This document shows positions 33,247 through 42,027 of a DNA stretch of 47,924 nt, piece by piece. This stretch comes from Thermoleophilia bacterium (lineage in GTDB: Bacteria; Actinomycetota; Thermoleophilia; Gaiellales; JAICJC01). The position numbers and the translations under genes were made by a program. The notes under the pieces were generated by a model, which did no database searches, had not been told where the DNA came from, and was given only the letters and a program-made list of their open reading frames with translations. Position 1 is the first letter of the stretch. The number at the start of each line of letters is the position of its first letter. The stretch is taken from positions 1 through 47,924 of the forward strand of contig JAICJM010000006.1 in the NCBI GenBank assembly GCA_025928435.1, read 5' to 3'.

Positions 33247-34890
33247 GTGGCGCACCCGGCTCCCGCAACCGACCCCGCGAAGCTCGAAGGCCGAGTCGTC
33301 GCCGGCCGCTACCGCCTGAGCGACGTGCTGGGCAGGGGCGGGTTCGGCTCGGTGTACACCGGCCACGACAGCGCCTCCGGCGAGGCGGTGGCGGTGAAGG
33401 TCTTCAGCCGCGAGGACGGCCTCGCCCCCCGCGCCGACCGCGAGGCCCGCACGGCGCAGAAGCTCGACCATCCCAACATCCACGAGGTGGTCGGGGTCGC
33501 CCACGACGACGAGCACGCGTACCTGATCTCCCAGCTCGTGGTGGGAGAGCGCTTCGACCGCAGCGGCCTCTCCGAGGAGCAGGCCGTGCGCGCGATCGCC
33601 GCGGTCTGTGACGCGCTCGCGCACGCGCACGAGCGGGGCGTCGTCCACCGCGACGTGAAGCCCGCCAACATCCTGGTCTCGAACGACGGCTCGGTGCACC
33701 TCACGGACTTCGGGATCGCCCGCGACGAGGACGCCCGCGAGCCCACGATCGACGAGCGTCTGCTCGGCACGCTGTCCTGGATGGCGCCGGAGCAGGCCTC
33801 CGGCCGCCGCGCCACAGGCGCGACGGACGTGTGGTCGGCGGGGCTGACGCTCTACGCGACGCTCACCGGGCGCAACCCCTACCGCGCCCGCAGCCTGGGC
33901 GAGCTGCTCGACAACCAGAGCCAGCGCGCGGCGCCGCTGCACCGGCTGCGGCCCGACCTCCCCCGCGACCTCTCCCGCGCGCTCGAGCGGGCGATGCACC
34001 CCGATCCCGGCCGCCGCCCGGACGCCGCCGGGCTGCGCGACCAGCTGCTCGCGGCGATCGCGGAGCCGTCGGTCGCCGCCGCCCCCGGCTTCGCGCCCGA
34101 GGCAGCCCCCGTCCGCGAGCGGCTGGCGCTGCCGTTCAGCGGTCTGCGCGACCGCGGTGCCCCGGCGGCGTCCGCGCTCCTGACGGGCCTCGCCGTCGCG
34201 TACACGCTGACGGCGTTCCCGATGTACCCGCCGGCGTGGACGATCCCCGTGGCCGTGCTCCTGGGCGCACTCGCCTGGCGCCGGCCGCTCGCGGCGCTGA
34301 CCGCGGGGGCCGCCGTGGCCGTGCCCGCGTTCTGGAACCTCGCCGAGGCGGCCGGGCTCACGTGGATCGGGCTCGCAGCCGCCTGGATCTGGACGTCACG
34401 TCACAACCCGGGCCGCCGCTGCCTGGCGCCGCTCGCCGCCGTCCCGCTGGCGCTGACGGGGATGGGGACCGCAATCGTCCTCGTCGCCGCGACCGCGCCG
34501 ACCCGGACACGGCGAGCGGCGGAGGCCGGGGCGGGCGCGATCGTCGCAGCCGTGTGCGGGGGCTGGGCGACCGCACACGGATCCGCGGCGCTCGCGGGCG
34601 CGAACAGCCCCTCCGCCTACCTGCACCTGATCGGGCGCGACCCGGCGCTGGCCGCGACCGGTATCGCCATCGTCGCCTTCGCCGTGCTGCTGCCCTTTGC
34701 CTGGTGGGCCGAGCGGCGAACGCAGGCAATGGCGCTCTGGGGCCTCGGTTTCGGGCTCGCCGCAGCCGGCGTCCCGCACCTGCTCGCGAGCGGCGACATG
34801 GGTATCGGTGCGGGGATCGCGGGGGTCCTCACAGGTATAATCCCCGTCGTCTGGGCGGTCGCCGGACGACATCCCGAGCGCGGCGCCTGA
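33247..34890 (+). CDS. Ser/Thr protein kinase with polytopic membrane C-terminus
   Basis: This 547-residue protein has a kinase domain at 20-270. It shows the Gly loop GRGGFGSVY, Lys51 in AVKVF, the catalytic loop HRDVKPAN (Asp136), DFG at 154-156 and an activation segment ending WMAPEQ. Residues about 300-540 form roughly seven or eight membrane helices in place of a single span, with no PASTA or other sensor domain. Signal sensing inside the membrane is possible. The GTG start lies 71 bp from the divergent membrane protein. The gene precedes the FHA/PP2C/PBP operon by 31 bp, so it may be part of it. Confidence 0.9.
   Translation: MAHPAPATDPAKLEGRVVAGRYRLSDVLGRGGFGSVYTGHDSASGEAVAVKVFSREDGLAPRADREARTAQKLDHPNIHEVVGVAHDDEHAYLISQLVVGERFDRSGLSEEQAVRAIAAVCDALAHAHERGVVHRDVKPANILVSNDGSVHLTDFGIARDEDAREPTIDERLLGTLSWMAPEQASGRRATGATDVWSAGLTLYATLTGRNPYRARSLGELLDNQSQRAAPLHRLRPDLPRDLSRALERAMHPDPGRRPDAAGLRDQLLAAIAEPSVAAAPGFAPEAAPVRERLALPFSGLRDRGAPAASALLTGLAVAYTLTAFPMYPPAWTIPVAVLLGALAWRRPLAALTAGAAVAVPAFWNLAEAAGLTWIGLAAAWIWTSRHNPGRRCLAPLAAVPLALTGMGTAIVLVAATAPTRTRRAAEAGAGAIVAAVCGGWATAHGSAALAGANSPSAYLHLIGRDPALAATGIAIVAFAVLLPFAWWAERRTQAMALWGLGFGLAAAGVPHLLASGDMGIGAGIAGVLTGIIPVVWAVAGRHPERGA
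34836..34841 (+). promoter_or_regulatory. Possible -10 element for the fhaA operon
   Basis: A perfect TATAAT lies inside the 3' end of the kinase gene, about 80 nt before the fhaA GTG. No good -35 hexamer is seen at 16-18 nt. In such GC-rich DNA a perfect -10 is uncommon, so it may be an internal operon promoter. Confidence 0.3.
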
Positions 34891-34921
34891 CTCGAGCACA
34901 CCCCGCCTCGGCTGCCCACCC

Positions 34922-35770
34922 GTGAGCGTTTTCCGCGACATCGAACGGAGGATCGGGGGCCTTGTCGAAGGCCTCTTCGGTCGCACGTTCCGTTCGTCGG
35001 TGCAGCCCGTCGAGCTGGCCCGCAAGCTGGCCAAGGAGATGGACGACCACCGCACGATCTCGATCCACCGCGTGTACGTCCCGAACGCGTACACGATCTA
35101 CCTGAACCCGGCCGACCGCGAGCAGTTCGCCGCCTACGAGTCGCAGATGTGCAACGAGCTCGCGGAGTACCTGGTCGAGCACGCCCGCCGCGAGGGCTAC
35201 AGCACCGCCACCCGCCCGGTCGTCACGCTCGAGTCCGAGCCCGATCTGACCGTGGGGATGTTCGGCATCGCGGTCGGCGCCGAGGACGGCGGCTCGGAGG
35301 AGCGCCCCGGCCCGTCCGCGACGGTCGCCGTCCCCGAGGCGCCCCTGGATCCGCCGGCGCCCGGCCCGCCGCTCGACGTGCCGCCCGTCATGCCCCCGAT
35401 CCCCGACCCGCCCCTGACCGGCGCGACGATGGTCTACGCGCCGCCCGAGCCGGAGCCCGAGCCGGAACCGGCCCCGCCGCCGCAGCGCGAGCAGGCCGTG
35501 GTCCTGTGGGAGGGGCGCGACGTCTCGCTCGACCAGGGCGTCACCGTCATCGGCCGCTCGAGCGGGTGCGACATCGTGGTCGACGACCCCAACGTGTCCC
35601 GCCGCCACGCCGAGATCCGCCGCCTGGGCGAGGGGTACTCGCTGGTCGACCTGGGATCGACCAACGGCACCGAGGTGAACGGCCAGCGGGTGGGCGAGAC
35701 GTCGCTCATGAATGGAGACGTGATCGGCGTGGGCACGACCAGGCTCACGTTCGAGCGTCGCCTTGGTTAA
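34922..35770 (+). CDS. fhaA: FhaA-like protein (DUF3662 + FHA)
   Basis: This 282-residue cytoplasmic protein has an N-terminal DUF3662 domain (about 1-115, with SVQPVELARKLAKEM and VPNAYTIYLNP). A Pro/Glu-rich linker follows (130-195), then a C-terminal FHA domain (205-282: VIGRSSGCDIVVDDPNVSR, then SRRHAEI and LGSTNGT). FHA domains bind phosphothreonine, and in mycobacteria FhaA reads PknB targets such as the MurJ partner. The start is a GTG. It overlaps fhaB by 8 nt and begins the tightly coupled signalling operon. Confidence 0.92.
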   Translation: MSVFRDIERRIGGLVEGLFGRTFRSSVQPVELARKLAKEMDDHRTISIHRVYVPNAYTIYLNPADREQFAAYESQMCNELAEYLVEHARREGYSTATRPVVTLESEPDLTVGMFGIAVGAEDGGSEERPGPSATVAVPEAPLDPPAPGPPLDVPPVMPPIPDPPLTGATMVYAPPEPEPEPEPAPPPQREQAVVLWEGRDVSLDQGVTVIGRSSGCDIVVDDPNVSRRHAEIRRLGEGYSLVDLGSTNGTEVNGQRVGETSLMNGDVIGVGTTRLTFERRLG

Positions 35771-36227
35771 GCAGCTCCTGCTGCTCCTCCAGGTGGGCTT
35801 CGTCGTCCTCCTGTACCTGTTCATCTGGCGCGTGATCCGGGTCGCGTCGCGCGACATGGCGGTCGGCCAGGAGAGCATGGTGCTGCGCCCCGTGCGGCCC
35901 GCCGCGAAGGCGGAGCCGGCCCGGACGGCCGGCCGGCTGGTCGTCGTCCAGAGCCCGGAGCTCGAGGCGGGGACGAGCATCGAGATCGGGCGCGACCTGG
36001 TGGCGGGCCGCGACGCCGACCTCGACATCCCGCTCGGCGCGGACGGGTACGCGTCGGGGCGGCACGCCCGTTTCGGCCGCGCCCAGGACGGCGACGTGGT
36101 CGAGGACCTGCACTCGACGAACGGGACGTACGTGAACGGCGACCGCCTCGTCGGCCTCCGTCGCCTGGTCGCCGGCGACGTCATCACGATCGGCCAGACC
36201 CAGCTCACGTACCGGGCCGGTGCATGA
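35763..36227 (+). CDS. fhaB: FhaB-like membrane-anchored FHA protein
   Basis: This 154-residue protein has one membrane helix (about 4-24), a short linker, and an FHA domain at about 65-150. The FHA domain shows EIGRDLVAGRDADLDIPL, SGRHARF and LHSTNGTYVNG. It would recruit phosphothreonine proteins to the division site, as FhaB (FipA/FhaB pair) does in mycobacteria. The start is a TTG overlapping fhaA by 8 nt, and the end overlaps the phosphatase gene by 4 nt. Confidence 0.9.
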   Translation: MVKQLLLLLQVGFVVLLYLFIWRVIRVASRDMAVGQESMVLRPVRPAAKAEPARTAGRLVVVQSPELEAGTSIEIGRDLVAGRDADLDIPLGADGYASGRHARFGRAQDGDVVEDLHSTNGTYVNGDRLVGLRRLVAGDVITIGQTQLTYRAGA

Positions 36228-37360
36228 CGCTCGCCATCGTCGACTCGGCCGGCGTCACCCAGACGGGCAACGTCCGCCGCTCGAACGAAGACTCCTACCT
36301 CATGCGCTCGCCCCTGTTCATGGTCGCCGACGGCATGGGCGGGGCGCAGGCGGGCGAGATCGCGTCGCGCATGTGCGCCGAGGCCTTCGCCGCGGCCGAC
36401 CTGCTGCAGGGGGCGCCGGCGGACGTGCTCCGCGAGACCATCCGGACCGCCAACCGCCGCATCCTCGAGCGCTCGCGCTCCGATCCCGACGCCTCCGGGA
36501 TGGGGACGACGGTCACCGCCGCGCTCATGGACGACTCCGGCACCATCGCCTTCGCCCACGTCGGCGACAGCCGCGCCTACCTGCTGCGCGACGGCAGCCT
36601 GCAGCGGCTCTCGGACGACCACTCGCTGGTGGGCGAGCTGGTGCGCAAGGGCGAGCTGTCCGAGACCGACGCCGAGCACCACCCGCAGCGCAGCGTGATC
36701 ACCCGCGCCCTGGGCACGGACGAGTCGGTGGAGGTGGACTCCTTCGACGTGCGGACGCAGGACGGCGACCTGTTCCTGCTCTGCAGCGACGGCCTGAACA
36801 CCATGGTGCCGGAGCCGGCCATCGCCGACATCCTGGCCGAGGGCGGCGCGGCCGCGAAGGTCGCGCGCGACCTCGTCCGGGCGGCGCTCGCCGGAGGCGG
36901 CGAGGACAACGTCACCGCGATCGTCTTCCGCGTCGGCGAGTCCGTCGCCGGCGCGGAGCCCGAGGCGGACGCCGCGGCGCAGGACGGCCGCACCCACATC
37001 CTGCCGGCAGGCCTCGACGACGACGACCGCGACGACGGCGGGGGCGGGCCGCGCGCCCGCACCATCGTCGCCCTGATCGGCGCGGGCGCCGTCGCGCTCG
37101 TGCTCGCCGTCGCGGCGGTCGTCGGCCTGCGCGAGAGCCACTTCATCGGGGCCGACACGGCGACCGGACGGGTCGCCGTCTACCAGGGCGTCCCCGTCGA
37201 CCTGCCCTTCGGCGTCCACCTGTACCACGTCGTCTACGAGTCGACGATCAGCTACGCGACGCTGACCGCGCGGGAGCGCAAGACACTCTTCGACCACACC
37301 CTGCGCAGCGATTCCGGCGCGATGTCCAAGCTGCACCCGTACGAGGTCGCGAGCCCGTGA
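36224..37360 (+). CDS. PP2C-type Ser/Thr phosphatase, PstP-like
   Basis: This 378-residue protein has a PPM/PP2C catalytic domain at 1-235 with metal-binding motifs. These are RRSNEDS, MVADGMGGAQAGE, GMGTTVTAAL, VGDSRAYLLRDG and GEDNVTAIVF. A charged linker leads to one membrane helix (about 279-302) and a short external tail (303-378). It should reverse phosphorylation by the linked kinases, as PstP does for PknA/PknB. Overlaps of 4 nt with fhaB and with the FtsW/RodA gene keep it in the operon. Confidence 0.93.
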   Translation: MTLAIVDSAGVTQTGNVRRSNEDSYLMRSPLFMVADGMGGAQAGEIASRMCAEAFAAADLLQGAPADVLRETIRTANRRILERSRSDPDASGMGTTVTAALMDDSGTIAFAHVGDSRAYLLRDGSLQRLSDDHSLVGELVRKGELSETDAEHHPQRSVITRALGTDESVEVDSFDVRTQDGDLFLLCSDGLNTMVPEPAIADILAEGGAAAKVARDLVRAALAGGGEDNVTAIVFRVGESVAGAEPEADAAAQDGRTHILPAGLDDDDRDDGGGGPRARTIVALIGAGAVALVLAVAAVVGLRESHFIGADTATGRVAVYQGVPVDLPFGVHLYHVVYESTISYATLTARERKTLFDHTLRSDSGAMSKLHPYEVASP

Positions 37361-38646
37361 GGTCGGCCCGCCTGCGCGAGCTCGTCAACCTGGTTTTCGT
37401 GGGGATGCTGACGGCGATCGGGTTCGCCTCGGTCTACACCGCCCGCCAGAACCAGATCTCGAGCACGTCGCTCGTCTACGCGGGCGTCTTCCTGGCCCTG
37501 TTCGCGGTCGCCCACGTCGGGGTGCGCGCCGGCCTGCCGAACGCCGACCCGTGGCTGCTCCCGCTGGCGGCGCTCCTGTCCGCGCTGGGCCTGACAGAGA
37601 TCTACCGGCTCCAGCCGACGCTCGCCCGCGACCAGTCGGTGTGGATCGTGATCGGCCTGATCGGGTTCCTGGCGCTGATCTTCCTGCTGGGCGACCACCG
37701 CCGGCTGGCGGCGTACAAGTACTCGCTCGCAACCGTCGCGGTCGGACTGCTCCTGCTCACCATGGTCGCCGGGACGACGGTGAACGGCGCCCGCCTGTGG
37801 CTCCGGATCGGCGGCGTCCAGGTGCAGCCGGGCGAGTTCGTGAAGCTCCTGCTCGTCATCGCGCTGGCGGGCTACCTGCGGGAGAACCGCGAGGTGCTGA
37901 CGTACGCGCGCCGGCGCATCCTGGGCGTCGACATTCCCGCGGCCCGCCACCTCGGCCCCCTCGCGCTGATGGCAGCCGCCTCGCTGGGCGTCCTGGCGGT
38001 GATGAACGACCTCGGCTCCGCGCTGCTGCTGTTCGGCATCTTCCTCTCGATGATCTACGTCGCCACCGGCCGCCACCTGTACACGGTGCTCGGGCTGGGC
38101 ACGTTCGCCGCCGGCTCCCTGCTCGTCTACAAGGCGATCCCGCACGTGCGCGAGCGCTTCTCGATCTGGATCGACCCGTGGTCGCACGCCCATACGAGCG
38201 GCTACCAGGTGGTGCAGTCGGTCGAGGCGATCGCCGACGGCGGCGTCTTCGGCACGGGCCTCGGCCGCAGCCTGCAGGTGATCGGCCACGGCCAGACGAT
38301 CATCCCTGCCGTCCAGACGGACGGCATCTACGCCGCCTGGTCGGACGAGACCGGCCTCGCCGGCGCGGCGGGCCTGCTCCTGATCTACCTGCTCTTCGCC
38401 TACCGCGGGTTCAAGATCGCCACCCTGGCCGACGACAGCTTCTCGAAGCTGCTCGCCTGCGGGCTCACGTTCTCGTTCACGCTCCAGGCGTTCCTGATCG
38501 TCGGCGGCATCACCCGGCTGATCCCGCTGACCGGCGTCACGCTGCCCTTCGTGAGCTACGGCGGGTCGTCGATCGTGTCCAACTTCCTCATCCTGGCGCT
38601 CCTGCTGATGGTGTCCGATCGGGCCGCGACGAGGCGGGTGACGTGA
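37357..38646 (+). CDS. FtsW/RodA-family peptidoglycan polymerase
   Basis: This 429-residue SEDS protein has ten predicted helices. Typical motifs are NGARLWLRIGG, QPGEFVKLLLVIALAGYL, NDLGSALLLFGIFLSMIYV, a long loop with GYQVVQSVEAIADGG and the C-terminal GVTLPFVSYGGSS. SEDS proteins polymerise lipid II with a cognate class B PBP, here the next gene. The GTG overlaps the phosphatase stop (GTGA), and its own stop overlaps the PBP start in the same manner. RodA-like or FtsW-like function cannot be separated from sequence alone. In actinobacterial pknB operons it is called RodA. Confidence 0.93.
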   Translation: MRSARLRELVNLVFVGMLTAIGFASVYTARQNQISSTSLVYAGVFLALFAVAHVGVRAGLPNADPWLLPLAALLSALGLTEIYRLQPTLARDQSVWIVIGLIGFLALIFLLGDHRRLAAYKYSLATVAVGLLLLTMVAGTTVNGARLWLRIGGVQVQPGEFVKLLLVIALAGYLRENREVLTYARRRILGVDIPAARHLGPLALMAAASLGVLAVMNDLGSALLLFGIFLSMIYVATGRHLYTVLGLGTFAAGSLLVYKAIPHVRERFSIWIDPWSHAHTSGYQVVQSVEAIADGGVFGTGLGRSLQVIGHGQTIIPAVQTDGIYAAWSDETGLAGAAGLLLIYLLFAYRGFKIATLADDSFSKLLACGLTFSFTLQAFLIVGGITRLIPLTGVTLPFVSYGGSSIVSNFLILALLLMVSDRAATRRVT

Positions 38647-40106
38647 ACCGCCAGATCACAACCCTCTTCCGCCTCGCCGCGATCGGGATCGCGCTCCTGA
38701 TCACGATGACGGCCTACTGGCAGATCTGGGCGGCCTCCTCGCTGGCCGACCGGCGCGACAACGCCCGCCTCGTCTATCGCCAGCTGCAGATCAAGCGCGG
38801 GCTGATCCTGGCCTCCAACGGGAAGACCGTCCTGGCGCGCAACGAGCCGGTGCACCGCGACGGGCTCACGCTCTACACCCGCCGCTATCCCTTCGGGCCG
38901 CTCTTCGCCCATGCCGTCGGGTACAACACGGTCGGCGACGGCCGCACGGCGCTCGAGCTGGCCGAGAACCCGTACCTGACGGCGTCGAACTCCGACCTCG
39001 CCACGGTGATCTCGAACATCGGCTCGACGCTGCGCGGCGAGACGGTCACCGGCGACAACGTCATCACCAGCCTGTCCGTGCCCGCCCAGAAGGCCGCCCA
39101 GCAGGGGCTGGAGGGCCAGGGTCTGACCGGCGCCGTCGTCGCCCTCCAGCCGAGCACGGGCCGCGTCCTGGCGATGTACTCCTCCCCGAGCTTCAACCCG
39201 ACGAAGGTCGACCAGAACTTCTCGAAGCTCACGGCGAAGGGCGGCGCGCCGCTCCTCAACCGCGCCACCCAGGGCCTGTACGCGCCGGGGTCGACGTTCA
39301 AGATCGTCACCGCCACGAGCGCGCTCAACGCCGGCTACGGGCCGCAGCAGCTGAACATCGACGCCGGCGGCCACTGCATCGTCGACGAGGGCCACCAGCT
39401 GTGCAACGCCGGCACCGAGAGCTTCGGCACGATCGACCTGAACGTCGCCCTCACCAACTCGGTCAACACGTACTTCGCCCAGCTGGGCGAGAAGCTCGGT
39501 CAGCGCCGGGTCGAGGACACGATGCAGAAGTTCGGGTTCTTCCAGCTGCCGCCGTTCACCTATCCCACCGACGAGATGAACGCCAGCGGGATCTACCAGA
39601 ACGGCCGCCTGCTCGGGACCAACTCCCCAATCGACGTCGGGCGAGTGTCAATTGGCCAGGAGCGCCTGGGCGTGACGCCGATGCAGATGGCCACGGTGGC
39701 GGCGACGGTCGCCAACCACGGGGTGCGGATGGCCCCGCGGCTCGTGGACAAGGTCGTCACGCCGGGCGGGAGCAGGGTCTACACCGGCAAGCCGCAGGAG
39801 GTGGAGAAGGTCATGTCGCCGGCGTCGGCCGCCGAGCTCACGAACGACATGCGCAACGTGGTCGACGAGGGCACCGGCACGGCGGCCAACGTGCTCGGCC
39901 TGAACGTGGCCGGCAAGACGGGAACGGCCGAGACGGGCGTGAACGGGCTCAACACCGCGTGGTTCATCGCCTTCGCCCCCGCGGAGAAGCCGAAGATCGC
40001 CGTGGCGGTGGTCGTGGAGCACACGCCGGAGTTCGGCGGGCAGATCGCAGCGCCCATCGCCGCCAGGGTGATCGAGGCGTACCTCGGGCTGGGCGTGGCA
40101 AAGTAG
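38643..40106 (+). CDS. pbpA: Class B penicillin-binding protein (PbpA-like transpeptidase)
   Basis: This 487-residue protein has one N-terminal membrane helix (about 8-30), a non-catalytic domain (35-150) and a transpeptidase domain (155-480). Active-site motifs are STFK (Ser217, Lys220), SVN (273-275) and KTGTAE (Lys425). It cross-links peptidoglycan outside the membrane with the preceding SEDS polymerase. The order FtsW/RodA-PbpA-kinase is the conserved actinobacterial arrangement. The GTG start overlaps the upstream stop. Confidence 0.93.
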   Translation: MNRQITTLFRLAAIGIALLITMTAYWQIWAASSLADRRDNARLVYRQLQIKRGLILASNGKTVLARNEPVHRDGLTLYTRRYPFGPLFAHAVGYNTVGDGRTALELAENPYLTASNSDLATVISNIGSTLRGETVTGDNVITSLSVPAQKAAQQGLEGQGLTGAVVALQPSTGRVLAMYSSPSFNPTKVDQNFSKLTAKGGAPLLNRATQGLYAPGSTFKIVTATSALNAGYGPQQLNIDAGGHCIVDEGHQLCNAGTESFGTIDLNVALTNSVNTYFAQLGEKLGQRRVEDTMQKFGFFQLPPFTYPTDEMNASGIYQNGRLLGTNSPIDVGRVSIGQERLGVTPMQMATVAATVANHGVRMAPRLVDKVVTPGGSRVYTGKPQEVEKVMSPASAAELTNDMRNVVDEGTGTAANVLGLNVAGKTGTAETGVNGLNTAWFIAFAPAEKPKIAVAVVVEHTPEFGGQIAAPIAARVIEAYLGLGVAK

Positions 40107-40113
40107 CGGCTTC

Positions 40114-42027
40114 GTGAACGCCTTCTCCCTCATCGGGCAGCTGTTCGACGGGCGGTACATGATCGAGCGCCAGATCGGGTCCGGCGGGATGGCCGACGTC
40201 TACCTCGCCACCGACCAGTCGCTCGGCCGCAAGGTCGCGATCAAGATCCTGTCCGACCGCTACGCCCGGGACGCCGCCTTCGTGGAGCGCTTCCGGCGCG
40301 AGGCCGCGGCCGCGGCGAGCCTGCGCCATCCCAACATCGTCACCGTCTACGACCGCGGCGAGGCGATGGAGACGTCCTACATCGCGATGGAGTATCTGGA
40401 CGGCCCGACGCTGAAGGAGGAGATCACCCGCCGGGCGCCGCTGCCCGAGCCGGAGGCGGTCAACTACGCCACGCAGGCGCTGGCGGCGCTCGAGGCCGCG
40501 CACCGGCAGGGCGTCGTCCACCGCGACGTGAAGCCCCACAACATGGTGCTGACCGACGAGGGCCGGCTGAAGGTGACGGACTTCGGCATCGCCCGGGCCG
40601 CCAACACGCAGCAGATGACCGAGGTGGGGTCGATCGTCGGCACCGCCCAGTACCTCTCGCCGGAGCAGGCCCGCGGCCTCGCGGTCGGCCCGGAGTCGGA
40701 CATCTACTCGATGGGGGTCGTGCTGTACGAGATGCTGTGCGGCGACCTGCCGTTCACGGGCGAGTCGGCCGTCGACATCGCGATGAAGCAGGTCTCGGAC
40801 GCACCGCCGCCGCTGCACCGCAAGAACCGGCTCGTGTCGCCGGCGATGGAGCAGGTCGTCATGCGAGCGCTGGCCAAGGATCCCGCGCTGCGGTTCTCGT
40901 CGGCGAAGGGGATGGCCGAGGAGCTGGCCCGTGTCAGCCGCGGCCAGTCCGCCTCGGCGGACACGCAGCAGGCGACCCGGGTGATCGCCGCGGGCGAGGC
41001 GACGCGCGTCGTCGGCCGCCAGCCGGAGGGCGCGACGAGCGTCATGCGCCAGCCCCCGCCCCCACCGCCGCCCGAGCGCCCGGCCCCGCGCCGCAGCGCC
41101 TGGCCGTGGGTGCTCGTGCTCGTCCTGCTGATCCTCGCCGCGGTGGCCGGGTTCGTGGTCTACACGATGCTCTCGGGGAACGACAAGACCGTGCCGGACA
41201 CGGTGATCGGGCAGACGTGCAAGCAGGCGCAGGCGACGCTGAGGGCGGACGGGCTCAAGGGGCAGTGCAGCACTGCGACCTCGAGCGTCCCCGACATCCA
41301 CAAGGTCGTGTCCACCGACCCCTCGGTGGGCTCCAGCGTCGCAAAGGGCTCAACCGTCGTGCTCAAGGTCGGAATCGGGCCGAAGGCGGTCACCGTCCCG
41401 CATGTGAAGGGGCTCTCGGTGACCGAGGCGAACACGCTGCTGACGAGCAAGGGCTTCACGGTCAACCCGCAAAACATCAACGTCAACTCCCCTGCGGCGC
41501 CGCTCGGAAACGTGATCGGGAGCATCCCGAAGGAGGGCACGCCGCAGAAGGTCGGCACGGAGGTCACGCTCAAGGTGGCGACGGGCTCGGTTCAGATCGC
41601 CGACATCAGAGGGAAGTCGTGCGACGACGCCACGAAGGCGCTCCAGAAGCTGACGCTGAAGCCGACCTGCCAGAGCCGGCCGAACCAGGCGCCGAAGGAC
41701 ACAGCGTACGCCACGTACCCCAACGCCATCGGAGCGGTCATCCCGCAGGACTCCCCGATCACGATCCTGATCTCGAGCGGACCAGCGCAGGCGCCGCTGC
41801 CCAATGTCGTCGGCCAGAGCTCGGGCGACGCCAAGCGGGCCCTGCGAGACGCGGGCTTCAAGGTGAAGGTGACCCAGGAGGTCGAGTGCATCGACCAGAG
41901 CAAGGACAACATCGTCCAGAGTGAGAGCCCGAGCGGCCCGACGGCCCCGCGCGGCTCGTTCGTGAGCATCACCGTGGCGAAGTTCCGCCCCAACGACCCG
42001 AGTTGCGGCGGGCCGCCGTCGACGTGA
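40114..42027 (+). CDS. pknB: PknB-like Ser/Thr kinase with PASTA domains
   Basis: This 637-residue membrane kinase has its kinase domain at 14-275. It shows GSGGMADVY, Lys44 in AIKIL, HRDVKPHN with Asp138, DFG at 156-158 and a Thr-rich activation loop ending TAQYLSPEQ. A Pro/Arg-rich juxtamembrane region leads to a membrane helix at about 330-351. Four PASTA repeats follow externally (about 359, 424, 493 and 558 onwards). Paired cysteines occur in repeats 1 and 3. PASTA domains bind muropeptides or lipid II, linking wall status to phosphorylation of division proteins. The GTG start is 7 nt after pbpA, and the stop overlaps the ddl start. Confidence 0.94.
   Translation: MNAFSLIGQLFDGRYMIERQIGSGGMADVYLATDQSLGRKVAIKILSDRYARDAAFVERFRREAAAAASLRHPNIVTVYDRGEAMETSYIAMEYLDGPTLKEEITRRAPLPEPEAVNYATQALAALEAAHRQGVVHRDVKPHNMVLTDEGRLKVTDFGIARAANTQQMTEVGSIVGTAQYLSPEQARGLAVGPESDIYSMGVVLYEMLCGDLPFTGESAVDIAMKQVSDAPPPLHRKNRLVSPAMEQVVMRALAKDPALRFSSAKGMAEELARVSRGQSASADTQQATRVIAAGEATRVVGRQPEGATSVMRQPPPPPPPERPAPRRSAWPWVLVLVLLILAAVAGFVVYTMLSGNDKTVPDTVIGQTCKQAQATLRADGLKGQCSTATSSVPDIHKVVSTDPSVGSSVAKGSTVVLKVGIGPKAVTVPHVKGLSVTEANTLLTSKGFTVNPQNINVNSPAAPLGNVIGSIPKEGTPQKVGTEVTLKVATGSVQIADIRGKSCDDATKALQKLTLKPTCQSRPNQAPKDTAYATYPNAIGAVIPQDSPITILISSGPAQAPLPNVVGQSSGDAKRALRDAGFKVKVTQEVECIDQSKDNIVQSESPSGPTAPRGSFVSITVAKFRPNDPSCGGPPST

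Noticed and set aside
34829..37336. 835-codon minus-strand frame under the FHA/PP2C genes
   Set aside because: The plus-strand genes have unambiguous FHA and PP2C motifs. This frame has none.
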